Shown: positions 1-15,600, numbered from the stretch's first letter. The stretch is DNA of 64,000 bases from Clusia tigrina (GCA_920105625.2 OV050031.1:45258925-45322924), one strand, 5' to 3'. Translations and numbers: made by a program. Notes: a model not told the origin generated them from the sequence alone.

Positions 1-3000
1 GAATTGGCATTGGAATTGTCAATGGTAATGAAATTAAAATTAAATTGCATTTTCACTTTAATTAGCATTGGAATTGTCGATGGTAATAAAATTTAATTGT
101 AATTAGCATTGGAATTTTCAATGGCAATGTAATTTTAATTTAATAGGCAATGGAATTATCTATGGTAATGCAATTTAATTTAATTTTAATTGGCATAGGA
201 ACTGTCAATGGTAATGCAATTTAACTTTAATTAGCATTGGAATTTTCAAATGAATTGCAATTTAATTGGCATTGGAATTTTCGCAGATAATGCAATTTAA
301 TTTTAATTGTGATTGGAATTTTCAATGGTAATGCAGTTAAACTTTAATTATCATTGGAATTTTCAATTGTATTGCAATTTAATTATAATTGGCATTGTAA
401 TTTTCGAAGATATCTTAATTTAATTTTAATTGGCATTCGAATCAATTGCTGTGCAATTTAAATTCAATTGGCATTGAAATTGTCAATGGTAATGCAATTT
501 AATTTTAATTAGCATTGGAATTGTCAATGGTAATACAAATTAATTGTAATTACCAATGGAATTTTCAATGATAATGCATTTTAATTTTAATTGGTATTGG
601 AATTGTCAATGGTAATGCCATTTAACTTTAATTCGCATTGGAATTTTCAATGGTAATGCAATTGAATTTTAATTAACATTGGAATTTTCAATGGTAATGT
701 AGTTTAATTTTAATAGACATTGGATATATCAATGGTAAGGCAAATTAATTGTAATTAGCATTGAAATTTTCAATGGCAATGCAATTCAATTTTAATGAAC
801 ATTGAAATTGTCAATGATAATGCAACTTTATTTTAACTGGCATTGGAATTGTCAATGTAAATGCAATTTAACTTTAATTAGATTTAGAATTTTCAATTGT
901 AATGCCATTTAATTTTAATTGGCAATGGAATTTTCAATAGTAATGCAATTTAATTTTAATTAGCATTAAATTTTTAAAGATAATGCAATTTAATTTTAAT
1001 TAGCATTAAATCTTTGAATGGTATTGCCATTTAATTGTAATTAGAAATTAAAATTTTCAATAGTAATGCAATTTAATTTTAATAGGCATTGGAATTTTCA
1101 ATGGTGTTGCATTTGGTTTTAATTAGCATTGGAATTTTTAATTGTATTGCATTTAATTTTAATTGGCATTGGAATTTTCGAAGGTATTGCAATTTTATAT
1201 TAATTGTCATTGGAACTTTCCATGGTTTTGCAATTTAATTTTAATAGGCATTGGAATTTTCAATGGTTATGCAATTTAATTGTAATTAGCATGGGGATTT
1301 TCAATGGTAATACAATTTAGTTTTAATTGGCATTGGAATTTTCAATGGTAATGCAATTTAATTTTAATTGGCATTGCAATTTTCAACGGTAATAAAAATT
1401 ACTTTTAATTGGTATTGGAGTTTTCAAAGGAAATGCAATTTAATTTTCATTGGCGTTGGAATTTCAAATTAAAATACCATTTAATTTTAACTGGCATTGG
1501 AATTTTTAATGGCAGTGCATCTCAATTATAATTGGCATTGAAATTGTCAATTATAATGCAATTAATTTTAATTGGTATTGGAATTGTCAATGGTAATGCT
1601 ATTTAACTTTAATTAGCAATGGAGTTTTCAATGTTAATGCAATTTAATATTAATTAGCATACAAATTTTTAATGGTAATTCATATTAATTGTAATTAGAA
1701 ATTAAAATTTTCAATGGCAATGAAATTTAATTTAATTGGCATTGGAATTTTCAATGGTATTCCAATTGAATTGTAAGTTGTATTTCAATTTTCAATGGTA
1801 ATGCAATTTAATTTTTATTTGCTTTAAATTTTTTAATGGTAATATAATTTAATTGTAATTAGCATTGGAATTTTCAATGGTAATGCACTTTAATTTTAAT
1901 TAGCATTGGTATTTTCAATGGTAATGCAATTTCAATTTGTTTAGCAGTAAAATTTTTAACGGTATTGCAATTTAATTGAAATTAGAATTTAAAATTTTTA
2001 ATAGTAATGGAATTTATTTTAAGTAGCATTGGAATAATGGTAATGCAATTTAACTTTAATTAGCATTGACATTTTCACTGATAATGGAATTTAATTTAAT
2101 TGACATTGAATTTTCAATGGAGATGCAATTTAATTTTAATTTCATTGGTTACGCAATTTAATTTTAATTGGCATCGGAACTGTCAATGGTAATGCAATTT
2201 AACTTTAATTAGCATTGGAATTTTCAAATGTATTTCAATTTAATTGGCATTGGAATTTTCGCAGATAATGCAATTTAATTTTCATTGTCATTGGAATTTT
2301 CAATGGTAATGCAGTTGAACTTTAATTAGCATTGGAATTTTCAAGTAGCATTGAAATTTTCAATGGTAACGCAATTCACTTTAGCTTGCACTGATATTTT
2401 CAATGAAAATGCAATTTTATTTTAATTGCCATTAAAATTGTCAATGGTAGTGCAATTTAATTTTAATTGACATTGGAATTGTCACTGGTAATGCAATTGA
2501 ATTTTAATTTGTATTGAAATGTTCAAATGTAATGCAATTTAATTTTAATTGGCATTGGAACTTTCTATGGTAATGCAATTTGATTTTAATTGGCGTTGGA
2601 ATTGTCAATGGTAATGAAATTAAAATTAAATTGTATTTTCACTCTAATTAGCATTGGAATTGTCAATGGCAATGCAATTTTAATTTAATTTAATTATCTA
2701 TGGTAATGCAATTTAATTTAATTGTAATTGGCATAGGAACTGTCAATGGTAATGCAATTTAACTTTAGTTAGCATTGGAATTTTCAAATGTATTTCAATT
2801 TAATTGGCATTGGAATTTTCGCAGATAATGCAATTTAATTTTAATTGTCATAGGAATTTTCAATGGTAATGCAGTTGAACTTTAATTAGCATTGAAATTT
2901 TCAATTGTATTGCAATTTAATTATAATTGGATTTGGAATTTTTAATGGTAATGCAATTTAATTGTAATTACCAATGGAATTTTCAATGATAATGTATTTT

Positions 3001-5177
3001 AATTTTAATTGGTATTGGAATTGTCAATGGTAATGCAATTTAATTTAATTTTCTATGGTAGAGCAGTTTTATTTTAATTAGCATGAAAATTTTCAGTTGT
3101 AATGAAATTTAATTGAAATTAGCATTAACATTTTCAATGGTAACGCGATTTAATTTTAATTAGCATTGGAATTGTCAATAGTAATGCGAATTAATATAAG
3201 TAGCATTGAAATTTTCAATGGTAACGCAATTTACTTTAGTTTGCATTGATATTTTCAATGAAAATGCAATTTTATTTTAATTGGCATTAAAATTGTCAAT
3301 GGTAGTGCAATTCAATTTTAATTGGAATTGGAATTTTTAATGGTAATGCAATTTAATTGTAATTAGCATTGGAGTTGTTTATGGTAAAGCAATTTTATTT
3401 TAATTGTCATTGGAATTGTCAATGGTAATGCAAATTAATTGTAATTACCAATGGAATTTTCAATGATAATGCATTTTAATTTTAATTGGTATTGGAATTG
3501 TCAATGGTAATGCCATTTAACTTTAATTCGCATTGGAATTTTCAATGGAAATTCAATTGAATTTTAATTAACATTGGAATTTTCAATGGTAATGCAATTG
3601 AATTTTAATAGACATTGGATATATCAATGGTAATGCAAATTAATTGTAATTAGCATTGAAATTGCAATGGCAATGCAATTCAATTTTATTTAACATTGAA
3701 ATTGTCAATGATAATTCAACTTTATTTTAACTGGCATTGGAATTGTCAATGTAAATGCAATTTAACTTTAATTAGCTTTAGAATTTTCAATTGTAATGCC
3801 ATTTAATTTTAAATGGCAATGGAATTTTCAATAGTAATGCAATTTAATTTTAATTAGCATTACATTTTTAAAGATAATGCAATTTAATTTTAATTAGCAT
3901 TAAATCTTTGAATGGTAGTGCCCTTTAATTGTAGTTAGAAATTAAAATTTTCAATAGTAATGCAATTTAATTTTAATAGGCATTGGAATTTTCAATGGTG
4001 ATGCATTTGGTTTTAATTAGCATTGGAATTTTTAATTGTATTGCATTTAATTTTAATTGGCATTGGAATTTTCGAAGGTATTGCAATTTAATAATAATTG
4101 TCATTGGAACTTTCCATGGTTTTGCAATTAAATTTTAATAGGCATTGGAATTTTCAATGGTTATGCAATTTAATTGTAATTAGCATGGGAATTTTCAATG
4201 GTAATACAATTTAGTTTTAATTGGCATTGGAATTTTCAATGGTAATGCAATTTAATTTTAATTGGCATTGCAATTTTCAACGGTAATAAAAATTACTTTT
4301 AATTGGTATTGGAGTTTTCAAAGGAAATGCAATTTAATTTTCATTGGCGTTGGAATTTCAAATTAAAATACCATTTAATTTTAACTGACATTGGAATTTT
4401 TAATGGCAGTGCATCTCAATTTTAATTAGTATTGAAATTGTCAATGGTAATGCAATTTTATTCTAATTGGCATTGGAATTGTCAATTATAATGCAATTAA
4501 TTTTAATTGGTATTGGAATTGTCAATGGTAATTCTATTTAACTTTAATTACCAATGGAGTTTTCAATGCTAATGCAAATTAATGTTAATTAGCATACAAA
4601 TTTTTAATGGTAATTCATATTAATTGTAATTAGAAATTAAAATTTTCAATGGTAATGAAATTTAATTTTAGTTGGCATTGGAATTTTCAATGGTATTCCA
4701 ATTGAATTGTAAGTTGTATTTCAATTTTCAATGGTAATGCAATTGAATTTTAATTAACATTGGAATTTTCAATAGTAATGCAATGTAATTTTAATTTGCT
4801 TAAAATTTTTTAATGGTAATATAATTTAATTGTAATTAGCATTGGAAATTTCAATGGTAATGCAATTTAATTTTAATTGGCATTGGAACTTTCGATGGTA
4901 ATGCAATTTGATTTTAATCGGCATTGGAATTGTCAATGGTAATGAAATTAAAATTAAATTGCATTTTCACGTTAATTAGCATTGGAATTGTCAATGGTAA
5001 TAAAATTTAATTATAATTAGCATTGGAGTTGTTTATGGTAAAGCAATTTTATTTTAATTGTCATTGGAATTGTCAATGGTAATGCAATTTAACTTTAATT
5101 CGCATTGGAATTTTCAATGGTAATGCACTTTAATTTTAATTGGCATTGGAACTTTCAATGGTAATGCAATTTGATTT
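1..5177 (+). repeat. Type A higher-order repeat unit, copy 1 (window may begin inside the array)
   Basis: The block starting GAATTGGCATTGG at 1 recurs at 5178, 7522, 12663 and (as GAATTGTCATTGG) 17804. Copy 1 is 5177 bp. It is collinear with the copy at 7522, with a constant offset of 7521, until about 3697. There copy 1 keeps about 35 bp (a monomer ending in ACTGG) that copies 2 and 3 lack. The unit is itself nested: the variant monomer containing GACATTGGATATATC occurs near 716 and again near 3606, about 2.9 kb apart, with similar flanks. Boundaries are arbitrary in phase because the repeat is tandem. Confidence 0.85.
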
Positions 5178-7521
5178 GAATTGGCATTGGAATTGTCAAT
5201 GGTAATGAAATTAAAATTAAATTGCATTTTCACTTTAATTAGCATTGGAATTGTCAATGGTAATAAAATTTAATTGTAATTAGCATTGGAATTTTCAATG
5301 GCAATGCAATTTTAATTTAATAGGCAATGGAATTATCTATGGTAATGCAATTTAATTTAATTTTAATTGGCATAGGAAGTGTCAATGCTAATGCAATTTA
5401 AATTTAATTAGCATTGGAATTTTCAAATGTATTGCAATTTAATTGGCATTGGAATTTTCGCAGATAATGCAATTTAATTTTAATTGTGATTGGAATTTTC
5501 AATGGTAATGCAGTTGAACTTTAATTAGCATTGGAATTTTCAAGTAGCATTGAAATTTTCAATGGTAACGCAATTTACTTTAGTTTGCACTGATATTTTC
5601 AATGAAAATGCAATTTTATTTTAATTGGCATTAAAATTGTCAATGGTAGTGCAATTCAATTTTAATTGGAATTGGAATTTTGAATGGTAATGCAATTTAA
5701 TTGTAATTAGCATTGGAGTTGTTTATGGTAAAGCAATTTTATTTTAATTGTCATTGGAATTGTCAATGGTAATGCAAATTAATTGTAATTACCAATGGAA
5801 TTTTCAATGATAATGCATTTTAATTTTAATTGGTATTGGAATTGTCAATGGTAATGCCATTTAACTTTAATTCGCATTGGAATTTTCAATGGTAATGCAA
5901 TTGAATTTTAATTAACATTGGAATTTTCAATGGTAATGCAATTGAATTTTAATAGACATTGGATATATCAATAGTAATGCAAATTAATTGTAATTAGCAT
6001 TGAAATTTTCAATGGCAATGCAATTCAATTTTAATTAACATTGAAATTGTCAATGATAATTCAACTTTATTTTAACTGGCATTGGAATTGTCAATGTAAA
6101 TGCAATTTAACTTTAATTAGCTTTAGAATTTTCAATTGTAATGCCATTTAATTTTAAATGGCAATGGAATTTTCAATAGTAATGCAATTTAATTTTAATT
6201 AGCATTACATTTTTTAAGATAATGCAATTTAATTTTAATTAGCATTAAATCTTTGAATGGTAGTGCCATTTAATTGTAATAGAAATTAAAATTTTCAATA
6301 GTAATGCAATTTAATTTTAATAGGCATTGGAATTTTCAATGGTGATGCATTTGGTTTTAATTAGCATTGGAATTTTTAATTGTATTGCATTTAATTTTAA
6401 TTGGCATTGGAATTTTCGAAGGTATTGCAATTTAATATTAATTGTCATTGGAACTTTCCATGGTTTTGCAATTTAATTTTAATAGGCATTGGAATTTTCA
6501 ATGGTTATGCAATTTAATTGTAATTAGCATGGGAATTTTCAATGGTAATACAATTTAGTTTTAATTGGCATTGGAATTTTCAATGGTAATGCAATTTAAT
6601 TTTAATTGGCATTGCAATTTTCAACGGTAATAAAAATTACTTTTAATTGGTATTGGAGTTTTCAAAGGAAATGCAATTTAATTTTCATTGGCGTTGGAAT
6701 TTCAAATTAAAATACCATTTAATTTTAGCTGACATTGGAATTTTTAATGGCAGTGCATCTCAATTTTAATTAGTATTGAAATTGTCAATGGTAATGCAAT
6801 TTTATTCTAATTGGCATTGGAATTGTCAATTATAATGCAATTAATTTTAATTGGTATTGGAATTGTCAATGGTAATTCTATTTAACTTTAATTAGCAATG
6901 GAGTTTTCAATGCTAATGCAAATTAATGTTAATTAGCATACAAATTTTTAATGGTAATTCATATTAATTGTAATTAGAAATTAAAATTTTCAATGGTAAT
7001 GAAATTTAATTTTAGTTGGCATTGGAATTTTCAATGGTATTCCAATTGAATTGTAAGTAGTATTTCAATTTTCAATGGTAATGCAATTGAATTTTAATTA
7101 ACATTGGAATTTTCAATGGTAATGCAATTTAATTTTAATTTGCTTTAAATTTTTTAATGGTAATATAATTTAATTGTAATTAGCATTGGAAATTTCAATG
7201 GTAATGCAATTTAATTTTAATTGGCATTGGAACTTTCGATGGTAATGCAATTTGATTTTAATCGGCATTGGAATTGTCAATGGTAATGAAATTAAAATTA
7301 AATTGCATTTTCACGTTAATTAGCATTGGAATTGTCAATGGTAATAAAATTTAATTATAATTAGCATTGGAGTTGTTTATGGTAAAGCAATTTTATTTTA
7401 ATTGTCATTGGAATTGTCAATGGTAATGCAATTTAACTTTAATTCGCATTGGAATTTTCAATGGTAATGCACTTTAATTTTAATTGGCATTGGAACTTTC
7501 AATGGTAATGCAATTTGATTT
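5178..7521 (+). repeat. Shortened type A unit (2344 bp)
   Basis: It begins with the same GAATTGGCATTGG start as the full A units but reaches the next start after only 2344 bp. It follows the A order at its start. Near 5541 it joins through the motif CAAGTAGCATTG to the distal part of A, so it is an internal-deletion version of the 5.1-kb unit. Its segment 5541-7521 is matched by 40657-42637 with exactly the same length (1981 bp). Confidence 0.8.
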
Positions 7522-10500
7522 GAATTGGCATTGGAATTGTCAATGGTAATGAAATTAAAATTAAATTGCATTTTCACTTTAATTAGCATTGGAATTGTCG
7601 ATGGTAAAAAAATTTAATTGTAATTAGCATTGGAATTTTCAATGGCAATGTAATTTTAATTTAATAGGCAATGGAATTATCTATGGTAATGCAATTTAAT
7701 TTAATTTTAATTGGCATAGGAACTGTCAATGGTAATGCAATTTAACTTTAATTAGCATTGGAATTTTCAAATGAATTGCAATTTAATTGGCATTGGAATT
7801 TTCGCAGATAATGCAATTTAATTTTAATTGTGATTGGAATTTTCAATGGTAATGCAGTTAAACTTTAATTATCATTGGAATTTTCAATTGTATTGCAATT
7901 TAATTATAATTGGCATTGTAATTTTCGAAGATATCTTAATTTAATTTTAATTGGCATTCGAATCAATTGCTGTGCAATTTAAATTCAATTGGCATTGAAA
8001 TTGTCAATGGTAATGCAATTTAATTTTAATTAGCATTGGAATTGTCAATGGTAATACAAATTAATTGTAATTACCAATGGAATTTTCAATGATAATGCAT
8101 TTTAATTTTAATTGGTATTGGAATTGTCAATGGTAATGCCATTTAACTTTAATTCGCATTGGAATTTTCAATGGTAATGCAATTGAATTTTAATTAACAT
8201 TGGAATTTTCAATGGTAATGTAGTTTAATTTTAATAGACATTGGATATATCAATGGTAAGGCAAATTAATTGTAATTAGCATTGAAATTTTCAATGGCAA
8301 TGCAATTCAATTTTAATTAACATTGAAATTGTCAATGATAATGCAACTTTATTTTAACTGGCATTGGAATTGTCAATGTAAATGCAATTTAACTTTAATT
8401 AGATTTAGAATTTTCAATTGTAATGCCATTTAATTTTAATTGGCAATGGAATTTTCAATAGTAATGCAATTTAATTTTAATTAGCATTAAATTTTTAAAG
8501 ATAATGCAATTTAATTTTAATTAGCATTAAATCTTTGAATGGTATTGCCATTTAATTGTAATTAGAAATTAAAATTTTCAATAGTAATGCAATTTAATTT
8601 TAATAGGCATTGGAATTTTCAATGGTGTTGCATTTGGTTTTAATTAGCATTGGAATTTTTAATTGTATTGCATTTAATTTTAATTGGCATTGGAATTTTC
8701 GAAGGTATTGCAATTTTATATTAATTGTCATTGGAACTTTCCATGGTTTTGCAATTTAATTTTAATAGGCATTGGAATTTTCAATGGTTATGCAATTTAA
8801 TTGTAATTAGCATGGGGATTTTCAATGGTAATACAATTTAGTTTTAATTGGCATTGGAATTTTCAATGGTAATGCAATTTAATTTTAATTGGCATTGCAA
8901 TTTTCAACGGTAATAAAAATTACTTTTAATTGGTATTGGAGTTTTCAAAGGAAATGCAATTTAATTTTCATTGGCGTTGGAATTTCAAATTAAAATACCA
9001 TTTAATTTTAACTGGCATTGGAATTTTTAATGGCAGTGCATCTCAATTATAATTGGCATTGAAATTGTCAATTATAATGCAATTAATTTTAATTGGTATT
9101 GGAATTGTCAATGGTAATGCTATTTAACTTTAATTAGTAATGGAGTTTTCAATGTTAATGCAATTTAATATTAATTAGCATACAAATTTTTAATGGTAAT
9201 TCATATTAATTGTAATTAGAAATTAAAATTTTCAATGGCAATGAAATTTAATTTAATTGGCATTGGAATTTTCAATGGTATTCCAATTGAATTGTAAGTT
9301 GTATTTCAATTTTCAATGGTAATGCAATTTAATTTTTATTTGCTTTAAATTTTTTAATGGTAATATAATTTAATTGTAATTAGCATTGGAATTTTCAATG
9401 GTAATGCACTTTATTTTAATTAGCATTGGTATTTTCAATGGTAATGCAATTTCAATTTGTTTAGCAGTAAAATTTTTAACGGTATTGCAATTTAATTGAA
9501 ATTAGAATTTAAAATTTTTAATAGTAATGGAATTTATTTTAAGTAGCATTGGAATAATGGTAATGCAATTTAACTTTAATTAGCATTGACATTTTCACTG
9601 ATAATGGAATTTAATTTAATTGACATTGAATTTTCAATGGAGATGCAATTTAATTTTAATTTCATTGGTTACGCAATTTAATTTTAATTGGCATCGGAAC
9701 TGTCAATGGTAATGCAATTTAACTTTAATTAGCATTGGAATTTTCAAATGTATTTCAATTTAATTGGCATTGGAATTTAAGCAGATAATGCAATTTAATT
9801 TTCATTGTCATTGGAATTTTCAATGGTAATGCAGTTGAACTTTAATTAGCATTGGAATTTTCAAGTAGCATTGAAATTTTCAATGGTAACGCAATTTACT
9901 TTAGCTTGCACTGATATTTTCAATGAAAATGCAATTTTATTTTAATTGGCATTAAAATTGTCAATGGTAGTGCAATTTAATTTTAATTGACATTGGAATT
10001 GTCACTGGTAATGCAATTGAATTTTAATTTGTATTGAAATGTTCAAATGTAATGCAATTTAATTTTAATTGGCATTGGAACTTTCTATGGTAATGCAATT
10101 TGATTTTAATTGGCGTTGGAATTGTCAATGGTAATGAAATTAAAATTAAATTGTATTTTCACTCTAATTAGCATTGGAATTGTCAATGGCAATGCAATTT
10201 TAATTTAATTTAATTATCTATGGTAATGCAATTTAATTTAATTGTAATTGGCATAGGAACTGTCAATGGTAATGCAATTTAACTTTAGTTAGCATTGGAA
10301 TTTTCAAATGTATTTCAATTTAATTGGCATTGGAATTTTCGCAGATAATGCAATTTAATTTTAATTGTCATAGGAATTTTCAATGGTAATGCAGTTGAAC
10401 TTTAATTAGCATTGAAATTTTCAATTGTATTGCAATTTAATTATAATTGGATTTGGAATTTTTAATGGTAATGCAATTTAATTGTAATTACCAATGGAAT

Positions 10501-12662
10501 TTTCAATGATAATGTATTTTAATTTTAATTGGTATTGGAATTGTCAATGGTAATGCAATTTAATTTAATTTTCTATGGTAGAGCAGTTTTATTTTAATTA
10601 GCATGAAAATTTTCAGTTGTAATGAAATTTAATTGAAATTAGCATTAACATTTTCAATGGTAACGCGATTTAATTTTAATTAGCATTGGAATTGTCAATA
10701 GTAATGCGAATTAATATAAGTAGCATTGAAATTTTCAATGGTAACGCAATTTACTTTAGTTTGCATTGATATTTTCAATGAAAATGCAATTTTATTTTAA
10801 TTGGCATTAAAATTGTCAATGGTAGTGCAATTCAATTTTAATTGGAATTGGAATTTTTAATGGTAATGCAATTTAATTGTAATTAGCATTGGATTTGTTT
10901 ATGGTAAAGCAATTTTATTTTAATTGTCATTGGAATTGTCAATGGTAATGCAAATTAATTGTAATTACCAATGGAATTTTCAATGATAATGCATTTTAAT
11001 TTTAATTGGTATTGGAATTGTCAATGGTAATGCCATTTAACTTTAATTCGCATTGGAATTTTCAATGGAAATTCAATTGAATTTTAATTAACATTGGAAT
11101 TTTCAATGGTAATGCAATTGAATTTTAATAGACATTGGATATATCAATGGTAATGCAAATTAATTGTAATTAGCATTGAAATTGCAATGGCAATGCAATT
11201 CAATTTTATTTAACATTGGCATTGGAATTGTCAATGTAAATGCAATTTAACTTTAATTAGCTTTAGAATTTTCAATTGTAATGCCATTTAATTTTAAATG
11301 GCAATGGAATTTTCAATAGTAATGCAATTTAATTTTAATTAGCATTACATTTTTAAAGATAATGCAATTTAATTTTAATTAGCATTAAATCTTTGAATGG
11401 TAGTGCCATTTAATTGTAGTTAGAAATTAAAATTTTCAATAGTAATGCAATTTAATTTTAATAGGCATTGGAATTTTCAATGGTGATGCATTTGGTTTTA
11501 ATTAGCATTGGAATTTTTAATTGTATTGCATTTAATTTTAATTGGCATTGGAATTTTCGAAGGTATTGCAATTTAATAATAATTGTCATTGGAACTTTCC
11601 ATGGTTTTGCAATTTAATTTTAATAGGCATTGGAATTTTCAATGGTTATGCAATTTAATTGTAATTAGCATGGGAATTTTCAATGGTAATACAATTTAGT
11701 TTTAATTGGCATTGGAATTTTCAATGGTAATGCAATTTAATTTTAATTGGCATTGCAATTTTCAACGGTAATAAAAATTACTTTTAATTGGTATTGGAGT
11801 TTTCAAAGGAAATGCAATTTAATTTTCATTGGCGTTGGAATTTCAAATTAAAATACCATTTAATTTTAACTGACATTGGAATTTTTAATGGCAGTGCATC
11901 TCAATTTTAATTAGTATTGAAATTGTCAATGGTAATGCAATTTTATTCTAATTGGCATTGGAATTGTCAATTATAATGCAATTAATTTTAATTGGTATTG
12001 GAATTGTCAATGGTAATTCTATTTAACTTTAATTACCAATGGAGTTTTCAATGCTAATGCAAATTAATGTTAATTAGCATACAAATTTTTAATGGTAATT
12101 CATATTAATTGTAATTAGAAATTAAAATTTTCAATGGTAATGAAATTTAATTTTAGTTGGCATTGGAATTTTCAATGGTATTCCAATTGAATTGTAAGTT
12201 GTATTTCAATTTTCAATGGTAATGCAATTGAATTTTAATTAACATTGGAATTTTCAATAGTAATGCAATGTAATTTTAATTTGCTTAAAATTTTTTAATG
12301 GTAATATAATTTAATTGTAATTAGCATTGGAAATTTCAATGGTAATGCAATTTAATTTTAATTGGCATTGGAACTTTCGATGGTAATGCAATTTGATTTT
12401 AATCGGCTTTGGAATTGTCAAAGGTAATGAAATTAAAATTAAATTGCATTTTCACGTTAATTAGCATTGGAATTGTCAATGGTAATAAAATTTAATTATA
12501 ATTAGCATTGGAGTTGTTTATGGTAAAGCAATTTTATTTTAATTGTCATTGGAATTGTCAATGGTAATGCAATTTAACTTTAATTCGCATTGGAATTTTC
12601 AATGGTAATGCACTTTAATTTTAATTGGCATTGGAACTTTCAATGGTAATGCAATTTGATTT
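7522..12662 (+). repeat. Type A higher-order repeat unit, copy 2 (5141 bp)
   Basis: Start-to-start distance to the next unit is 5141 bp. It shares two private changes with copy 3 that copy 1 lacks. One is a deletion of about 35 bp at about 11218. The other is the variant GGCTTTGGAATTGTCAAAGG near 12406, where copy 1 has GGCATTGG and CAATGG. A single-base difference near its start (GGTAAAAAAATT where copies 1 and 3 have GGTAATAAAATT) shows that copies 2 and 3 are not completely identical. Confidence 0.85.
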
Positions 12663-15600
12663 GAATTGGCATTGGAATTGTCAATGGTAATGAAATTAAA
12701 ATTAAATTGCATTTTCACTTTAATTAGCATTGGAATTGTCGATGGTAATAAAATTTAATTGTAATTAGCATTGGAATTTTCAATGGCAATGTAATTTTAA
12801 TTTAATAGGCAATGGAATTATCTATGGTAATGCAATTTAATTTAATTTTAATTGGCATAGGAACTGTCAATGGTAATGCAATTTAACTTTAATTAGCATT
12901 GGAATTTTCAAATGAATTGCAATTTAATTGGCATTGGAATTTTCGCAGATAATGCAATTTAATTTTAATTGTGATTGGAATTTTCAATGGTAATGCAGTT
13001 AAACTTTAATTATCATTGGAATTTTCAATTGTATTGCAATTTAATTATAATTGGCATTGTAATTTTCGAAGATATCTTAATTTAATTTTAATTGGCATTC
13101 GAATCAATTGCTGTGCAGTTTAAATTCAATTGGCATTGAAATTGTCAATGGTAATGCAATTTAATTTTAATTAGCATTGGAATTGTCAATGGTAATACAA
13201 ATTAATTGTAATTACCAATGGAATTTTCAATGATAATGCATTTTAATTTTAATTGGTATTGGAATTGTCAATGGTAATGCCATTTAACTTTAATTCGCAT
13301 TGGAATTTTCAATGGTAATGCAATTGAATTTTAATTAACATTGGAATTTTCAATGGTAATGTAGTTTAATTTTAATAGACATTGGATATATCAATGGTAA
13401 GGCAAATTAATTGTAATTAGCATTGAAATTTTCAATGGCAATGCAATTCAATTTTAATTAACATTGAAATTGTCAATGATAATGCAACTTTATTTTAACT
13501 GGCATTGGAATTGTCAATGTAAATGCAATTTAACTTTAATTAGATTTAGAATTTTCAATTGTAATGCCATTTAATTTTAATTGGCAATGGAATTTTCAAT
13601 AGTAATGCAATTTAATTTTAATTAGCATTAAATTTTTAAAGATAATGCAATTTAATTTTAATTAGCATTAAATCTTTGAATGGTATTGCCATTTAATTGT
13701 AATTAGAAATTAAAATTTTCAATAGTAATGCAATTTAATTTTAATAGGCATTGGAATTTTCAATGGTGTTGCATTTGGTTTTAATTAGCATTGGAATTTT
13801 TAATTGTATTGCATTTAATTTTAATTGGCATTGGAATTTTCGAAGGTATTGCAATTTTATATTAATTGTCATTGGAACTTTCCATGGTTTTGCAATTTAA
13901 TTTTAATAGGCATTGGAATTTTCAATGGTTATGCAATTTAATTGTAATTAGCATGGGGATTTTCAATGGTAATACAATTTAGTTTTAATTGGCATTGGAA
14001 TTTTCAATGGTAATGCAATTTAATTTTAATTGGCATTGCAATTTTCAACGGTAATAAAAATTACTTTTAATTGGTATTGGAGTTTTCAAAGGAAATGCAA
14101 TTTAATTTTCATTGGCGTTGGAATTTCAAATTAAAATACCATTTAATTTTAACTGGCATTGGAATTTTTAATGGCAGTGCATCTCAATTATAATTGGCAT
14201 TGAAATTGTCAATTATAATGCAATTAATTTTAATTGGTATTGGAATTGTCAATGGTAATGCTATTTAACTTTAATTAGTAATGGAGTTTTCAATGTTAAT
14301 GCAATTTAATATTAATTAGCATACAAATTTTTAATGGTAATTCATATTAATTGTAATTAGAAATTAAAATTTTCAATGGCAATGAAATTTAATTTAATTG
14401 GCATTGGAATTTTCAATGGTATTCCAATTGAATTGTAAGTTGTATTTCAATTTTCAATGGTAATGCAATTTAATTTTTATTTGCTTTAAATTTTTTAATG
14501 GTAATATAATTTAATTGTAATTAGCATTGGAATTTTCAATGGTAATGCACTTTATTTTAATTAGCATTGGTATTTTCAATGGTAATGCAATTTCAATTTG
14601 TTTAGCAGTAAAATTTTTAACGGTATTGCAATTTAATTGAAATTAGAATTTAAAATTTTTAATAGTAATGGAATTTATTTTAAGTAGCATTGGAATAATG
14701 GTAATGCAATTTAACTTTAATTAGCATTGACATTTTCACTGATAATGGAATTTAATTTAATTGACATTGAATTTTCAATGGAGATGCAATTTAATTTTAA
14801 TTTCATTGGTTACGCAATTTAATTTTAATTGGCATCGGAACTGTCAATGGTAATGCAATTTAACTTTAATTAGCATTGGAATTTTCAAATGTATTTCAAT
14901 TTAATTGGCATTGGAATTTAAGCAGATAATGCAATTTAATTTTCATTGTCATTGGAATTTTCAATGGTAATGCAGTTGAACTTTAATTAGCATTGGAATT
15001 TTCAAGTAGCATTGAAATTTTCAATGGTAACGCAATTTACTTTAGCTTGCACTGATATTTTCAATGAAAATGCAATTTTATTTTAATTGGCATTAAAATT
15101 GTCAATGGTAGTGCAATTTAATTTTAATTGACATTGGAATTGTCACTGGTAATGCAATTGAATTTTAATTTGTATTGAAATGTTCAAATGTAATGCAATT
15201 TAATTTTAATTGGCATTGGAACTTTCTATGGTAATGCAATTTGATTTTAATTGGCGTTGGAATTGTCAATGGTAATGAAATTAAAATTAAATTGTATTTT
15301 CACTCTAATTAGCATTGGAATTGTCAATGGCAATGCAATTTTAATTTAATTTAATTATCTATGGTAATGCAATTTAATTTAATTGTAATTGGCATAGGAA
15401 CTGTCAATGGTAATGCAATTTAACTTTAGTTAGCATTGGAATTTTCAAATGTATTTCAATTTAATTGGCATTGGAATTTTCGCAGATAATGCAATTTAAT
15501 TTTAATTGTCATAGGAATTTTCAATGGTAATGCAGTTGAACTTTAATTAGCATTGAAATTTTCAATTGTATTCCAATTTAATTATAATTGGATTTGGAAT

